From Dolichospermum sp. DET69 (lineage in GTDB: Bacteria; Cyanobacteriota; Cyanobacteriia; Cyanobacteriales; Nostocaceae), in assembly GCA_017355425.1 (NCBI GenBank), contig CP070233.1, positions 412,501-476,500 on the forward strand: a stretch of DNA of 64,000 bases. The letters are read 5' to 3'. The translations under genes were made by a program, and so were the position numbers. The notes under the pieces were generated by a model that was not told where the DNA came from, searched no databases, and saw only the letters and a program-made list of their open reading frames with translations. This document shows positions 1 through 9,477 of the stretch, in pieces; within the stretch, counting starts at the first letter, position 1, and each line of letters begins with the position of its first letter.

Positions 1-342
1 GTCAAAGCTTATGATATTGCCTATTCAGTCAATTTAGGTAATGTCAAAAATATAGGAAAATTGACAGATACAAAAGTCGAAAATTTGGCTAGAGATATTC
101 AAAAAGCTCAAGTACCAACAATTTTTGCAGATACAAATACCAATTCTAATTTACTCGCACCTGTAGCGACAGCAGCGAAAGTAAAGGTTTCTCAAAGACC
201 ACTTTATATTAACGGACTAGGTGAACCAGGAAGTGACGGAGAAACCTATCAAAAAATGATGACTGCTAATACAAGGATAATTGTAGAAGGATTGGGAGGA
301 ACATATTTGAAATTTGAGCCGAAAAATCCTCGAAATAAATAG
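1..342 (+). CDS. Metal (Zn/Mn) ABC transporter substrate-binding protein, C-terminal part
   Basis: The reading frame is open from base 1 to the TAG at 340-342, so the start lies outside the window. The 113 visible residues look like the C-terminal lobe of the cluster 9 (ZnuA/MntC) periplasmic metal-binding proteins. Visible landmarks are the FADTNTNS stretch, where this family has its last metal-ligand acidic residue (FxE/D), then an alternating A/V segment, LYINGLGEPGSDGETY and a terminal helix ending in GLGG. The family delivers zinc or manganese to an ABC permease. The metal cannot be assigned from this fragment, and no permease or ATPase gene follows it. Confidence 0.8.
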   Translation, partial: VKAYDIAYSVNLGNVKNIGKLTDTKVENLARDIQKAQVPTIFADTNTNSNLLAPVATAAKVKVSQRPLYINGLGEPGSDGETYQKMMTANTRIIVEGLGGTYLKFEPKNPRNK

Positions 343-474
343 CTACTGGATTTCCATAGAAACAAAATATTTGCTACTTACGTCTAATCACTAAGCTGCT
401 GTCACAAGCAATGCTACGCTTGAAATATATACAGCATTGGATTGGGTGTAAAGTTACCAGGGAACACAACTAAT

Positions 475-1554
475 ATGAAGCATCTATCGTACCGATATGG
501 TATTTTAACGCTGTTTTCTATATGTACCCTCACGGGTGTGACTAGCAATAATCAGGTTTTAGCATTAACGGCTGAGGAAGAAGCGAATCGAACTTGCACC
601 AAAGGGAGTGCTGCTGTTGTCACAGTTAAAAATGGGAATGGACATGGTAGCGGATTTTTGGTCAGTCAGGATGGTTTAATTATTACCAACGCTCATGTGG
701 TTGATGGTGGTCCTAGCGTTGTCACTGTGGTGTTTCGGGATGGTAAGCAAGTACCCGCAGATGTGATAGGTTTTGCGAGGGGTGGCGTGGATTTAGCAGC
801 CTTAAAAATCCAAAATCGCAAAAATTTACCACATCTGAATTTAGCTCGTCCTGGGACAGCAAAAGTGGGTTATCGAGTATTTGCTATTGGTAGTCCACTT
901 GAGGCTGATAACCGTGATACCTGCACTCAAGGAAATATTAGCCGCATTCGTCCAGATGGAATTATTCAACATACTGCAACTTTGAATCCTGGAAACTCTG
1001 GAGGACCTTTATTAAACACTAAAGGAGAAGTTATTGGTGTGAATACCTGGGGAGGAAAATCTGAAGTTGTCGGTCCTGAAGGTAACTTTGTTGGTTATGT
1101 AAACGGTGGAACTGGTATTAACCTTTCTCAACCAGGAAAAAAAGTCGAATCTTTTTTAGCAGATATCCGAAAACAAAAAGTCTCTCCCGTATCAACTTTA
1201 GATAAACCAAAAGAAAAATCTGTAGAAACTATTGCACTTGATGGTCAGGTAATTAATGGTAGTTTAAATGGCAGTCCTGATGGTTATATATTTTCAGGTC
1301 AAGCAGGTCAAAAAGTTGTAATTGAGATGAATAGTCAGAAGATTAATCCATTTTTAACTTTGTCTCAAGTGATAGAATCTGCTAATGGAAAAGAGTTAGA
1401 AAAAATTGCTGAAAATGATGACAAAGGAGCAGGTAATTTTAATGCTGAAATTGTCACCACTTTACCAGCAGATGGCATTTATTTGATAGTTGCTAAATCT
1501 TCACAAAGGGGGGAAACTGGTAATTATAGCTTACGCGCAACTGTCCAACAGTAG
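475..1554 (+). CDS. Secreted HtrA-like trypsin family serine protease
   Basis: A 359-residue exported protein. The frame is open from a TTG at 442, but the ATG at 475 begins a clean signal peptide (basic MKHLSYRYG, then a hydrophobic core), so I prefer that start. The trypsin-like (S1C) domain follows. From the ATG the catalytic triad is His74 in TNAHVV, Asp106 in GVDLA and Ser175 in GNSGGP. The C-terminal third, with GDNYSL-like strands and a conserved IYLIVA core, resembles a PPC (bacterial pre-peptidase C-terminal) beta-sandwich. No PDZ domain is visible, unlike classical DegP/HtrA. The likely site is the periplasm or outside the cell, and the substrate is unknown. It lies next to a COP23 protein and another trypsin-like gene on the same strand. 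Confidence 0.85.
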   Translation: MKHLSYRYGILTLFSICTLTGVTSNNQVLALTAEEEANRTCTKGSAAVVTVKNGNGHGSGFLVSQDGLIITNAHVVDGGPSVVTVVFRDGKQVPADVIGFARGGVDLAALKIQNRKNLPHLNLARPGTAKVGYRVFAIGSPLEADNRDTCTQGNISRIRPDGIIQHTATLNPGNSGGPLLNTKGEVIGVNTWGGKSEVVGPEGNFVGYVNGGTGINLSQPGKKVESFLADIRKQKVSPVSTLDKPKEKSVETIALDGQVINGSLNGSPDGYIFSGQAGQKVVIEMNSQKINPFLTLSQVIESANGKELEKIAENDDKGAGNFNAEIVTTLPADGIYLIVAKSSQRGETGNYSLRATVQQ

Positions 1555-1683
1555 GTTGGGTTGACGAAGGAAACCCAACATTTGTAAACAACGCAGTTAG
1601 AACTTTGTTGGGTTTCGCTATCGCTCTACCCAACCTACATTTTGACAATCAATATCAATTTTTTAATCAAGGACTCAAAAATC

Positions 1684-2238
1684 ATGAAATTACAATCATT
1701 CTGCACCGCATTGGGATTAACAGCTTTAACATTGAGCGTCAGCACATTTCCTGGCTTTAGTCAAGATAATTCTTCTGCAAATCAACCGACTTTCTTCTGT
1801 CAGGAAGTATTTGATTCAGCCAGTGGTGAAAAAATTCCGGCTACAGTTGCTTGGATTCCCGAACGTCAAGCTCATGTCCGGTTTATTGGTTGGAAATCTG
1901 AAGCTTTTCCGCAATGGAGTCCTCAAAAACGTTGTCAAGTCGTCTCTGAGAAGTTTCAAAAATTTCATGAAGCAGGCCTTTTGAATTACCTAACAACTGG
2001 TAAAAACAAAGGTTTTCCTGTGATTTGTGTTGCGAAAACTAATCAAGAAACTTGCAATGGAAGCAATCAATTGTTTACCCTAAAAAATGGTAGTGATCCT
2101 GAATTAGTTTTAAAACAACTTGTTAATATAGCCGTGGGGACAAGTTCAAAAGAAATTCTACAAAGTACAGGAGGTAAAACCTATTTCAATGTGGGTAATT
2201 ATTTGCAGAATGCACCCGTTGTCAATGTTAGGAAATAG
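1684..2238 (+). CDS. COP23-domain protein
   Basis: A 184-residue exported protein from the ATG at 1684. An upstream TTG (1642) would add 14 unlikely residues before the signal peptide. After the signal peptide (cleavage near GFSQ) comes a single domain with four cysteines, including FFCQEVF, RCQVVSEKFQ, VICVA and ETCNGS, as in the cyanobacterial COP23 family (named after a 23-kDa circadian oscillating protein of Cyanothece). The biochemical role is unknown. COP23 genes often lie beside trypsin-like/TPR genes, as here: a protease gene precedes it and a protease-TPR gene follows it on the same strand. Confidence 0.8.
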   Translation: MKLQSFCTALGLTALTLSVSTFPGFSQDNSSANQPTFFCQEVFDSASGEKIPATVAWIPERQAHVRFIGWKSEAFPQWSPQKRCQVVSEKFQKFHEAGLLNYLTTGKNKGFPVICVAKTNQETCNGSNQLFTLKNGSDPELVLKQLVNIAVGTSSKEILQSTGGKTYFNVGNYLQNAPVVNVRK

Positions 2239-2644
2239 GCGAATAAAATAGCCCTGCTATTTCGTTTTCTACACATTTTTTTCTCTGGTTCTGCTTCTAC
2301 TATACTTGAGACAGAGCCTCAAAATTGCATTCCCAGCCGGAGTCTGGGAACGAGTCAATTAGTCATTTAGCCGGGGAATAAATTCCCCGTCTTATAGCTA
2401 AAGTCGGTTGAAACCGACTGGGAATTCAGGGGAGAGAATTGATTTATAACTGTTCGTATATAAACCTCCACCAATTCTCCAATTCATCACTAAAACCTGA
2501 TAAAATACCCAACCAACATCTTACAAATTAGTCGGTTTTAACCGACTTTAGCTATCAGACAGGGAATTTATTCCCTGGCTAAATGAACGGCTAAATAAAT
2601 GGCTAAATTAATAACTACAAATCATCTACCAATCAACAAATACC
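2239..2644. repeat. Intergenic region with two palindrome families
   Basis: No gene is seen here. Bases 2312-2353 carry a CAGAGCCTC ... CCCAGxxGGAGTCTGGGAACGAG block that recurs at 48555-48695. Bases 2367-2431 hold a paired hairpin (GGGGAATAAATTCCCC, then AAGTCGGTTGAAACCGACT). Bases 2530-2583 hold the same pair in inverted order (GTCGGTTTTAACCGAC, then AGGGAATTTATTCCCTGG). The same pair recurs at 6.8-7.05, 7.9, 21.0, 24.0 and 44.5-44.75 kb. Confidence 0.75.
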
Positions 2645-5600
2645 ATGAACCGTAAAGTTGCTATCATTTCCTCCTTATTATTCCTATCTTTCCCTTCATT
2701 GACATTAGCAAATCCTCCTCATTTTTTGGCTCAAACAATTACTCCAGCCACCTGCAACATAGAACCAGAAAACGGTGAGACTGGAGAATATTCACCACAA
2801 CAACTCCAAAATATTGCTAAACAAATTACAGTGAGAGTAATTGGTGATAATAACGGTGGTTCAGGAACAATGTTTGCTAAAAAGGGAAACTCTTATTTAG
2901 TTGTAACCAACTCTCATGTACTTCTGGGAGTTAATAAAATGCAAGTTAAAACACCTGACGGTAAAACCTATTCAGCCCAAATTCTTCCTAATACTAATTT
3001 TGGTAACTTAGATTTAGCCGTCTTGCAATTCACCTCTAATCAAATATATTGTCTACCTCCAGAAATTGCTAGTTTCGATATTAATAAAGATACAGAAGTT
3101 TTAGCCGCCGGATATTCTAGCAGCAAAGGTGAAATAGCTTTTAAAACTGGAAAAGTACAACGAATAATTTATCAACCAAGTTTAAAAGAAGGATATGAAA
3201 TTGGCTATAGCAGCGATATTGAACAGGGAATGAGTGGCGGTGCAATTATTGATAGTCGAGGCTATCTCCTGGGAATTAATGGTAAAAGTGCTTATCCTGT
3301 GTTAAATTCTGGCTATGTTTATGCAGACGGAAAACGCCCCACAGATACAGAAATTAAAGAACTGCGAAAACTGAGTTGGGGAATACCTATCACAACTGTT
3401 TTAGCTCAAGTAAAACCAGATATTCTTACTGCTTATGCTTTACCTTTCCCAGAAACTCCACCGATAGTACCAGACCCACCATTAACAGGATGGTTAGGAG
3501 ATTTAGAACAAAAAGCGAAACAAATTACTGTCAGAATTGATAGCAGTAGCGGGGCTAATGGTTCAGGGGTAATTATTGCTAAGGAAGGGGATATTTACAC
3601 TGTTTTAACTGCGGCTCATGTTCTCTGTGAAAGGGAAGATGCTACAAAACCCTGTGGAGGATTTAATTATCAAATCCTCGCCGCAAATGGTAAACAATAT
3701 GCTGTGGAGAAAAGCAGTATTAAATTAGAAGAAGGGGTAGATTTGGCGGTAGTTAAATTTAGAAGTCAGGAAAATTATCAAGTTGCAACTTTGGCAAAGT
3801 ATCCCACGAAAGATTTTGAATATATGTTTACGGCTGGGTATCCCAAATTAGGAGATAAATCACCTTGGCGGTTCACATTGGGACGGATTTATAGTAAAGA
3901 AACAGGACTATTAGTAACTACCCAATCAGACTTTAAAAATAATAGTTTTGGTACATCACAAAGCTCAATTTTCTTAACAGGAGGATATGAATTACTTTAT
4001 AGTAGTATCACCTTTGGGGGCATGAGTGGGGGACCAGTATTGGACTCCCAAGGGCGGGTAATTGGTATTCATGGCAGAACTGAGGGAGAAGCTGTTATTG
4101 ATAATAATAGTAGTAGTGGAGGGACAATCCAATTAGGTAATAGTTTAGGTATTCCTGTGAGTACCTTCTTAGCAATAGCAACCCGACTGAATACCCAAGC
4201 ACAAAAAGTAGAAACGACCCCACCACCAGAACTAAATAAACAAAAGGCTGATTCTATTCAAACAGCAATATTGTCAGTAGATGTTGACAAAAGAAATACT
4301 ACCGCCGGTCAATGGCTAGAAAGAGGAAATCAACTTTGGCGGTTACGTCGTTATTCAGAAGCAATACAGGCTTTTGAGGAAGCTATTAAGCAGAAACCAA
4401 AGTTTATTTACCTAGCTTATTATGGTAAGGGTTTAGCATTAGATAGGAGTAAAAAATATCCAGAGGCTATAGCTGCATTTGATCAAGCAGTGAAATATCA
4501 GCCTGATTTTGTTCCAGCTTGGGAATCTCTAGGTATAGCTTATATGAAAATTCAGCAATTCGATAAAGGATTAGTAGCAGTAAATAAAGCGTTTCAACTC
4601 CAACCAAAAAGACCTTCGCTATTTATGATGAGGGCGCTATTCTTAACAGTTCTAAAAAGGTATACAGAAGCAGAGGTAGTAATAAATGAACAGATTAAAT
4701 TCAGTCCTTATCATAGTTACGGTTACATTGTGAGGGGATTGATATACAGTGTCCAAGAAAAATGGGCTTTAGCAAGTAATGATTTGAATAAAGCGGTTGA
4801 AATTAACCCTGATAATTATTTAGCTTACAACTTTCGTGGGCTTGTTTACGTTTACCAGAAAAAATGGGAATTAGCCCTGGCTGATTACAACAAAGCTATT
4901 GCTATTAATCCTGATGATGCTTTAGGTTACAACTTTCGTGGTGCTGTTTATTATATCCAGAAAAAATGGGAATTAGCCATAGCTGATTACAACAAAGCTA
5001 TTGCTATTAATCCTGATGATGTTGATACTTACAACCGTCGTGGGCTTGTTTACTATAACCAGAAAAAAGAGGAATTAGCCCTGGCTGATTTCAACAAGGC
5101 GATCGCTATTAATCCTGATAATGCTGATGCTTACCTCAACCGTGGGAATATTTACGTTGACCAGAAAAAATGGGAATTAGCCCTGGCTGATTTTAACAAG
5201 GCGATCGCTATTAATCCTGATAATGCTGATGCTTACCTCAACCGTGGGCTTGTTTACGATAAGCAGAAAAAATGGGAATTAGCCCTAGCTGATTATAACA
5301 AGGCTATTGCTATTAATCCTGATTTTGCTCAAGCTTACTACAATCGCGGGATTCTTTACTATAACCAGAAAAAAGAGGAATTAGCCCTAGCTGATTGGAC
5401 TAAGGCTATTGCTATTAATCCTGATTTTGCTCAAGCTTACTACAATCGCGGGATTCTTTACTATAACCAGAAAAAAGAGGAATTAGCCCTAGCTGATTAT
5501 AACAAGGCTATTGCTATTAATCCTGATTTTGCTCAAGCTTACTACAATCGCGGGAATATTTACGTTGACCAGAAAAAATGGGAATTAGCCCTGGCTGATT

Positions 5601-6655
5601 TTAACAAGGCTATTGCTATTAATCCTAATTATGCTCAAGCTTATAACAGTCGTGCTGGTGTTTATGCTAACCAGAAAAAATGGGAATTAGCCCTAGCTGA
5701 TTACAACAAGGCTATTGCTATTAATCCTGATTTTGCTCAAGCTTACAACAATCGCGGGAATATTTACGTTGACCAGAAAAAATGGGAATTAGCCCTGGCT
5801 GATTTTAACAAGGCTATTGCTATTAATCCTAATTATGCTCAAGCTTATAACCGTCGTGCTGTTGTTTATGCTAACCAGAAAAAATGGGAATTAGCCCTAG
5901 CTGATTACAACAAGGCTATTGCTATTAATCCTGATTTTGCTCAAGCTTACAACAATCGCGGGATTGTTTATTATATCCAGAAAAAATGGGAATTAGCCCT
6001 GGCTGATTTTAACAAGGCTATTGCTATTAATCCTGATTATGCTTTAGCTTACAACTTTCGCGGGCTTGTTTATGCTAACCAGAAAAAATGGGAATTAGCC
6101 CTAGCTGATTACAACAAGGCTATTAATCCTAATTATGCTGAAGCTTACTACAATCGCGGGGTTGTTTACTATGAGCAGAAAAAATTCGATTTAGCATTGG
6201 CTGATTACACCAATGCTATCAAAATTAATCCTGATTATGCTGATGCTTACACCGGTCGTGGAGTTGTTTATCATCAAAAAGAAAACTACACAGCCGCAAT
6301 ATCTGATTACAATCAAGCAGTTGCTAAAGATGCCAACAGTGTTGCAGCTATTAACAATATAGGCTGCATAAAATATGAACAGGGAGACATAGAAACAGCG
6401 ATTAAACAATGGCAACAAGCTATAAAAATTAACAATCAATTTGCCGAACCTATGTTAGCACTTGCTGTTGCTTTATATAATAAAGGCGAACAACAACAGG
6501 CTTATCAGTTAGCTGAAACCGCATTAAAATCAGACAAAAACCTTGCCGATACCAACATTCTGAAAAAGAGTCTTTGGGGTAATAAAATGATTGCTGATAC
6601 TCAGAAATTGCTATCTACTCCCAAGATGAAAACCCTGTTATCACAGTTGCGTTAA
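2645..6655 (+). CDS. Exported protein with two trypsin-like protease domains and about 22 TPRs
   Basis: A 1336-residue protein with an N-terminal signal peptide (residues 1-22). It has two complete trypsin-like domains: the first with His91 (VTNSHV), Asp123 (NLDLAV) and Ser197 (GMSGGA), the second with His325 (LTAAHV), Asp366 (GVDLAV) and Ser461 (GMSGGP). From about residue 553 to the end there are about 22 TPR units of 34 residues. The central ones (about units 6-18) are nearly identical, with QKKWELALADYNKAIAINP as consensus, in DNA as well as protein. Unit 18 has lost two residues (6 nt), so frame is kept. TPRs bind protein partners; a protease on a long TPR solenoid suggests scaffolded proteolysis in the periplasm, which is inference. 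The near-identical 102-bp DNA units invite copy-number change. Confidence 0.85.
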   Translation: MNRKVAIISSLLFLSFPSLTLANPPHFLAQTITPATCNIEPENGETGEYSPQQLQNIAKQITVRVIGDNNGGSGTMFAKKGNSYLVVTNSHVLLGVNKMQVKTPDGKTYSAQILPNTNFGNLDLAVLQFTSNQIYCLPPEIASFDINKDTEVLAAGYSSSKGEIAFKTGKVQRIIYQPSLKEGYEIGYSSDIEQGMSGGAIIDSRGYLLGINGKSAYPVLNSGYVYADGKRPTDTEIKELRKLSWGIPITTVLAQVKPDILTAYALPFPETPPIVPDPPLTGWLGDLEQKAKQITVRIDSSSGANGSGVIIAKEGDIYTVLTAAHVLCEREDATKPCGGFNYQILAANGKQYAVEKSSIKLEEGVDLAVVKFRSQENYQVATLAKYPTKDFEYMFTAGYPKLGDKSPWRFTLGRIYSKETGLLVTTQSDFKNNSFGTSQSSIFLTGGYELLYSSITFGGMSGGPVLDSQGRVIGIHGRTEGEAVIDNNSSSGGTIQLGNSLGIPVSTFLAIATRLNTQAQKVETTPPPELNKQKADSIQTAILSVDVDKRNTTAGQWLERGNQLWRLRRYSEAIQAFEEAIKQKPKFIYLAYYGKGLALDRSKKYPEAIAAFDQAVKYQPDFVPAWESLGIAYMKIQQFDKGLVAVNKAFQLQPKRPSLFMMRALFLTVLKRYTEAEVVINEQIKFSPYHSYGYIVRGLIYSVQEKWALASNDLNKAVEINPDNYLAYNFRGLVYVYQKKWELALADYNKAIAINPDDALGYNFRGAVYYIQKKWELAIADYNKAIAINPDDVDTYNRRGLVYYNQKKEELALADFNKAIAINPDNADAYLNRGNIYVDQKKWELALADFNKAIAINPDNADAYLNRGLVYDKQKKWELALADYNKAIAINPDFAQAYYNRGILYYNQKKEELALADWTKAIAINPDFAQAYYNRGILYYNQKKEELALADYNKAIAINPDFAQAYYNRGNIYVDQKKWELALADFNKAIAINPNYAQAYNSRAGVYANQKKWELALADYNKAIAINPDFAQAYNNRGNIYVDQKKWELALADFNKAIAINPNYAQAYNRRAVVYANQKKWELALADYNKAIAINPDFAQAYNNRGIVYYIQKKWELALADFNKAIAINPDYALAYNFRGLVYANQKKWELALADYNKAINPNYAEAYYNRGVVYYEQKKFDLALADYTNAIKINPDYADAYTGRGVVYHQKENYTAAISDYNQAVAKDANSVAAINNIGCIKYEQGDIETAIKQWQQAIKINNQFAEPMLALAVALYNKGEQQQAYQLAETALKSDKNLADTNILKKSLWGNKMIADTQKLLSTPKMKTLLSQLR

Positions 6656-6789
6656 TACCAATAAACTTCTCAGATCCTAGCTTCTTTTAATTAGTCTAGG
6701 ATCTTATGGAGATATTTTATGAATCGTTTCTATCTATTCTGCATTTGTAGGGTTAAAGCCAGAACAGCCATTCATTTAGCCATTTATCC

Positions 6790-7048
6790 GGGGAATAAAT
6801 TCATCGTCTCATAGCGGAAGTCATTTATCCGAGGAATAAATTCCCCGTCTTATAGTTAAAGTCGGTTAAAACCGACTGGGAATTAAGACGAGGAAATTAA
6901 TTTATAACCCTTCGTAAATAAATCGCCACAAATTCCCCAATCCATCACCAAAACCTGATAAAATACCCAAACAACATCTTAAAAACTAGTCGGTTTCAAC
7001 CGACTTGAGCTATTAGACAGGGAATTTATTCCCTGGATAAATGAACTA
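6790..7048. repeat. Paired-palindrome intergenic repeats
   Basis: The 6656-7143 gap holds a partial GGGGAATAAATTCATCGTC copy (near 6796), then a full pair at 6838-6882 (GAGGAATAAATTCCCCGTC and AAGTCGGTTAAAACCGACT), and an inverted pair at 6989-7039 (GTCGGTTTCAACCGAC and AGGGAATTTATTCCCTGG). The spacer between the two pairs (ATAAATCGCCAC ... CCTGATAAAATACCC) is also shared with 2.46-2.51 kb and 7.81-7.86 kb, so a whole element of about 215 bp has been copied. Confidence 0.75.
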
Positions 7049-7143
7049 GCAATTAAGGGAGAAAATTGATTAACAACAAATAGTTGTCAACACAACCAAA
7101 TAATTGTACAATTTAGATAGAATTGTTTCACAATAGCGCAACC

Positions 7144-7365
7144 ATGGAACAACTAATCATTAAAGTCGCCGATAAAGAAAAAGCACAGATGCTATTAGCA
7201 ATTATTTCTGCCTTAGATTTTGTCAACTCTGTAGAAGTAATAAAAGATAAGACAACTATATCTGATAATGAGGAAGATTTCTTTTCTTTAGCAGGACTCT
7301 GGGAAACTAGAAATATTACTACTGAGTCCATTCGTAAAGAAGCATGGAGAAAAGAAGTTAAATGA
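7144..7365 (+). CDS. Antitoxin of a VapBC-like toxin-antitoxin pair
   Basis: A 73-residue acidic protein beginning at the ATG at 7144. The frame is open from a TTG at 7123, which is less likely. Its stop codon overlaps the start of the PIN-domain toxin by 4 nt (ATGA), the usual coupling in type II TA operons. The N-terminal half predicts a beta-alpha fold (EQLIIKVADKEKAQMLLAII) and the C-terminal half (FFSLAGLWETRNITTES) resembles the toxin-wrapping tail of small cyanobacterial antitoxins. By family logic it binds and neutralises the downstream PIN RNase and represses its own promoter. I do not recognise a specific DNA-binding fold. Confidence 0.7.
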   Translation: MEQLIIKVADKEKAQMLLAIISALDFVNSVEVIKDKTTISDNEEDFFSLAGLWETRNITTESIRKEAWRKEVK

Positions 7366-7754
7366 TTTTATGTGACACAAATATTCTCATAGAATTCTAT
7401 AAAAACAATTTTCAGATTATCTCTGAGCTTCGTTTTGTGGGACTAAATCAATTAGCAATTAGTACAATTACTCAAGCTGAATTATATTATGGTGCTATTA
7501 ATAATGTGGAATTGAAGAAAATTAAGAAACATTTACAATTAATTCATATTTTTCCTGTGGATATTACGGTATCTGATCAATTTATTGAATTAATGGAAAC
7601 ATACTCTTTCAGTCATAAACTCAGTATTCCTGATGCTTTCATTGCCTCAACCGCATTAGTTCATAAAATTGATTTATATACTTTAAATGTTAAAGATTTT
7701 CGCTTTATTGTCGGGTTAAATTTGCATCAGTCTTCTAGTAACTATTCATCATAA
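7362..7754 (+). CDS. PIN-domain ribonuclease toxin (VapC-like)
   Basis: A 130-residue PIN-domain protein. The acidic metal-binding residues are visible: Asp5 in ILCDTNILIE, a Glu in ITQAELYYGA and an Asp in LSIPDAFIASTAL, and the C-terminal YTLNVKDFRFI is where the family has its last Asp. PIN toxins are Mg-dependent endoribonucleases that cut tRNA or rRNA when not held by their antitoxin. The start codon overlaps the antitoxin stop by 4 nt. The length is normal for VapC, and the gene appears intact. Confidence 0.85.
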   Translation: MILCDTNILIEFYKNNFQIISELRFVGLNQLAISTITQAELYYGAINNVELKKIKKHLQLIHIFPVDITVSDQFIELMETYSFSHKLSIPDAFIASTALVHKIDLYTLNVKDFRFIVGLNLHQSSSNYSS

Positions 7755-7805
7755 TTAGTGATTGAAAAAAAAGTAATTAAGAGAGGAAATTGATTGAAAC
7801 CCGTT

Positions 7806-7948
7806 TCTAGATAAATCGCAATAAAGTCCCCAACCCATCACCAAAACCTGATAAAATACCCAAATAACATCTTACAAAATAGCCATTTATCCGGGGAATA
7901 AATTCCCCGTCTCATAGTTAAAGTCGGTTAAAACCGACTGGGAATTAA
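7806..7948. repeat. Paired-palindrome repeat copy downstream of the TA pair
   Basis: The spacer type ATAAATCGCAATA ... CCTGATAAAATACCC at 7811-7862 is followed by GGGGAATAAATTCCCCGTC and AAGTCGGTTAAAACCGACT (7884-7940). This matches the copies at 2.4 and 6.9 kb and lies between the convergent vapC-like and phosphomutase genes. Confidence 0.75.
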
Positions 7949-7964
7949 AGTTATCAATTGTCAA

Positions 7965-9407
7965 TTAATTGGATTCAGCCCAATTTTTTGCCCAATTTAG
8001 GGTTTTATGAACTTCTTCCACTGTTGCGGCTTCACAATAAAGACGTAAAACAGGTTCAGTGCCGCTAAATCTAATCATTAACCAACTTTGATCAGCCAAA
8101 CGGAATTTATAACCATCAATTGTTTGACAACCTATTACCGCTTTACCCGCAATTTCTGTCAAAGGTTGGGACTGTAACTGTTGTAATAGTCGCCCTCTGA
8201 CTTCCATATTCGCTAAAGGTAAATCAATCCGATCATAGGCTGATGAAAAACCAGTTTTTTGTTGTAAATAGCGATAATATTCACCTAAATCCAAACCCGA
8301 TTCAACCACAGCTTCTAATACGTAAAGTGCCGATAATAAAGCATCGCGTTCGGGAATATGGCTACCATAACCAATCCCACCGGATTCTTCTCCACCGAGT
8401 AATACCTGTGTAGTTAACATTCGGTCAGCAATGTATTTATAACCTACTGCCGTTTCATGGATAGAAAGGTTATGTAATGCGGCTACACGGGGCATTAAGT
8501 CCGAACCACTCACAGTTTTAACGATTTCGCCCTGAAAGTTCCGCCGGAGGGTGAGATGGTCAATTAAGATGGGAATCAAGATTTGAGAACTGAAGAAATT
8601 AGCATCTTGATCTACTGCCGCAATGCGATCGCAATCTCCATCAAATACTAAACCCACAGTTAAACCAGTTTTATTTGTTTCCCTGTGGTCTTTCATGACT
8701 GTAAATAGCCGGGAAAGATACTTTGGTAAAGGTTCAGGCGCACCACCTTCAAATAGAGGATCACGGTCGCTATTAATTTCCTTGACTTGTGACCCTAATA
8801 ATCGTGCTAATCCCCCAGCCGCAGCCCCGTGCATAACATCCACAAATATTGTTAACTTGCCAGAATTAATGACTTCTTTAATTTTGTCAATATCAACTTT
8901 AGCCGCTAATGCTTGACAATAACTTGGCCAAGGATCAAAAGTATTTTCCTTACCTGGAGCCGCTGCTGGGGCAACTTTTTCTGATAATAAGGCTTCTATC
9001 TCTTGTGTAACTTCTGACGGTACAGAACCACCAAAAGCACTTTTAACTTTTAATCCTAAATATGTACCAGGATTATGACTAGCTGTAACAACTAATGCCC
9101 CCAAAGCTTTGAGTTCTTTAGCTGCCCAACTAAAAGCTGGAGTGGGTGCAAAAGTTTCGCTAAACAGAACATCAAAACCCATTGCAGTCACGGCATTAGC
9201 AACTACACGGGCAAACTCTTCTGCCATAAATCGGCGGTCATAACCGACAATAATCGTCCGGCTACCCACTTCGGAAAAATAAGTGTTATGTAAGACTTTG
9301 GCTGCTACGGTTGCTACTAAGGCCAGGCGTTCAAAGGTAAACTCCTCACCTATTACACCCCTCCAGCCATCTGTACCAAACTTGATTGGATTAGTCACAA
9401 CTGGCAT
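7965..9407 (-). CDS. Phosphoglucomutase/phosphomannomutase family protein
   Basis: A 480-residue alpha-D-phosphohexomutase. It interconverts 1- and 6-phosphosugars through a phosphoserine enzyme and a bisphosphate intermediate. Visible motifs are KFGTDGWRG at the N-terminus, the active-site serine loop TASHNPG, the metal loop DGDCDR, the sugar-specificity loop GGEESGG, and the C-terminal phosphate-binding loop RFSGTEP. Both the GEESGG and FSGTEP loops fit the family. The substrate (glucose or mannose phosphates) cannot be fixed from these motifs. The gene lies upstream of the STRR that separates it from purN, on the same strand. Confidence 0.9.
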   Translation of the reverse strand: MPVVTNPIKFGTDGWRGVIGEEFTFERLALVATVAAKVLHNTYFSEVGSRTIIVGYDRRFMAEEFARVVANAVTAMGFDVLFSETFAPTPAFSWAAKELKALGALVVTASHNPGTYLGLKVKSAFGGSVPSEVTQEIEALLSEKVAPAAAPGKENTFDPWPSYCQALAAKVDIDKIKEVINSGKLTIFVDVMHGAAAGGLARLLGSQVKEINSDRDPLFEGGAPEPLPKYLSRLFTVMKDHRETNKTGLTVGLVFDGDCDRIAAVDQDANFFSSQILIPILIDHLTLRRNFQGEIVKTVSGSDLMPRVAALHNLSIHETAVGYKYIADRMLTTQVLLGGEESGGIGYGSHIPERDALLSALYVLEAVVESGLDLGEYYRYLQQKTGFSSAYDRIDLPLANMEVRGRLLQQLQSQPLTEIAGKAVIGCQTIDGYKFRLADQSWLMIRFSGTEPVLRLYCEAATVEEVHKTLNWAKNWAESN

Positions 9408-9449
9408 AAAAATATCCTAAATTTCTAAATCAGGATTCTAGCATTAGTC

Positions 9450-9477
9450 AGTTGTCAGTTGTCAGTTGTCAGTTGTC
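9450..9477. repeat. Short heptameric tandem repeat (STRR)
   Basis: Four copies of a 7-base unit (AGTTGTC), ending exactly at the purN stop codon. Heptameric STRRs are typical of heterocystous cyanobacteria. The same unit on the other strand forms the long array at 29.6-29.74 kb. Confidence 0.8.

Noticed and set aside
6191-6439. 82-residue minus-strand frame
   Set aside because: Shadow of the TPR repeats of the protease-TPR gene; only low-complexity residues.
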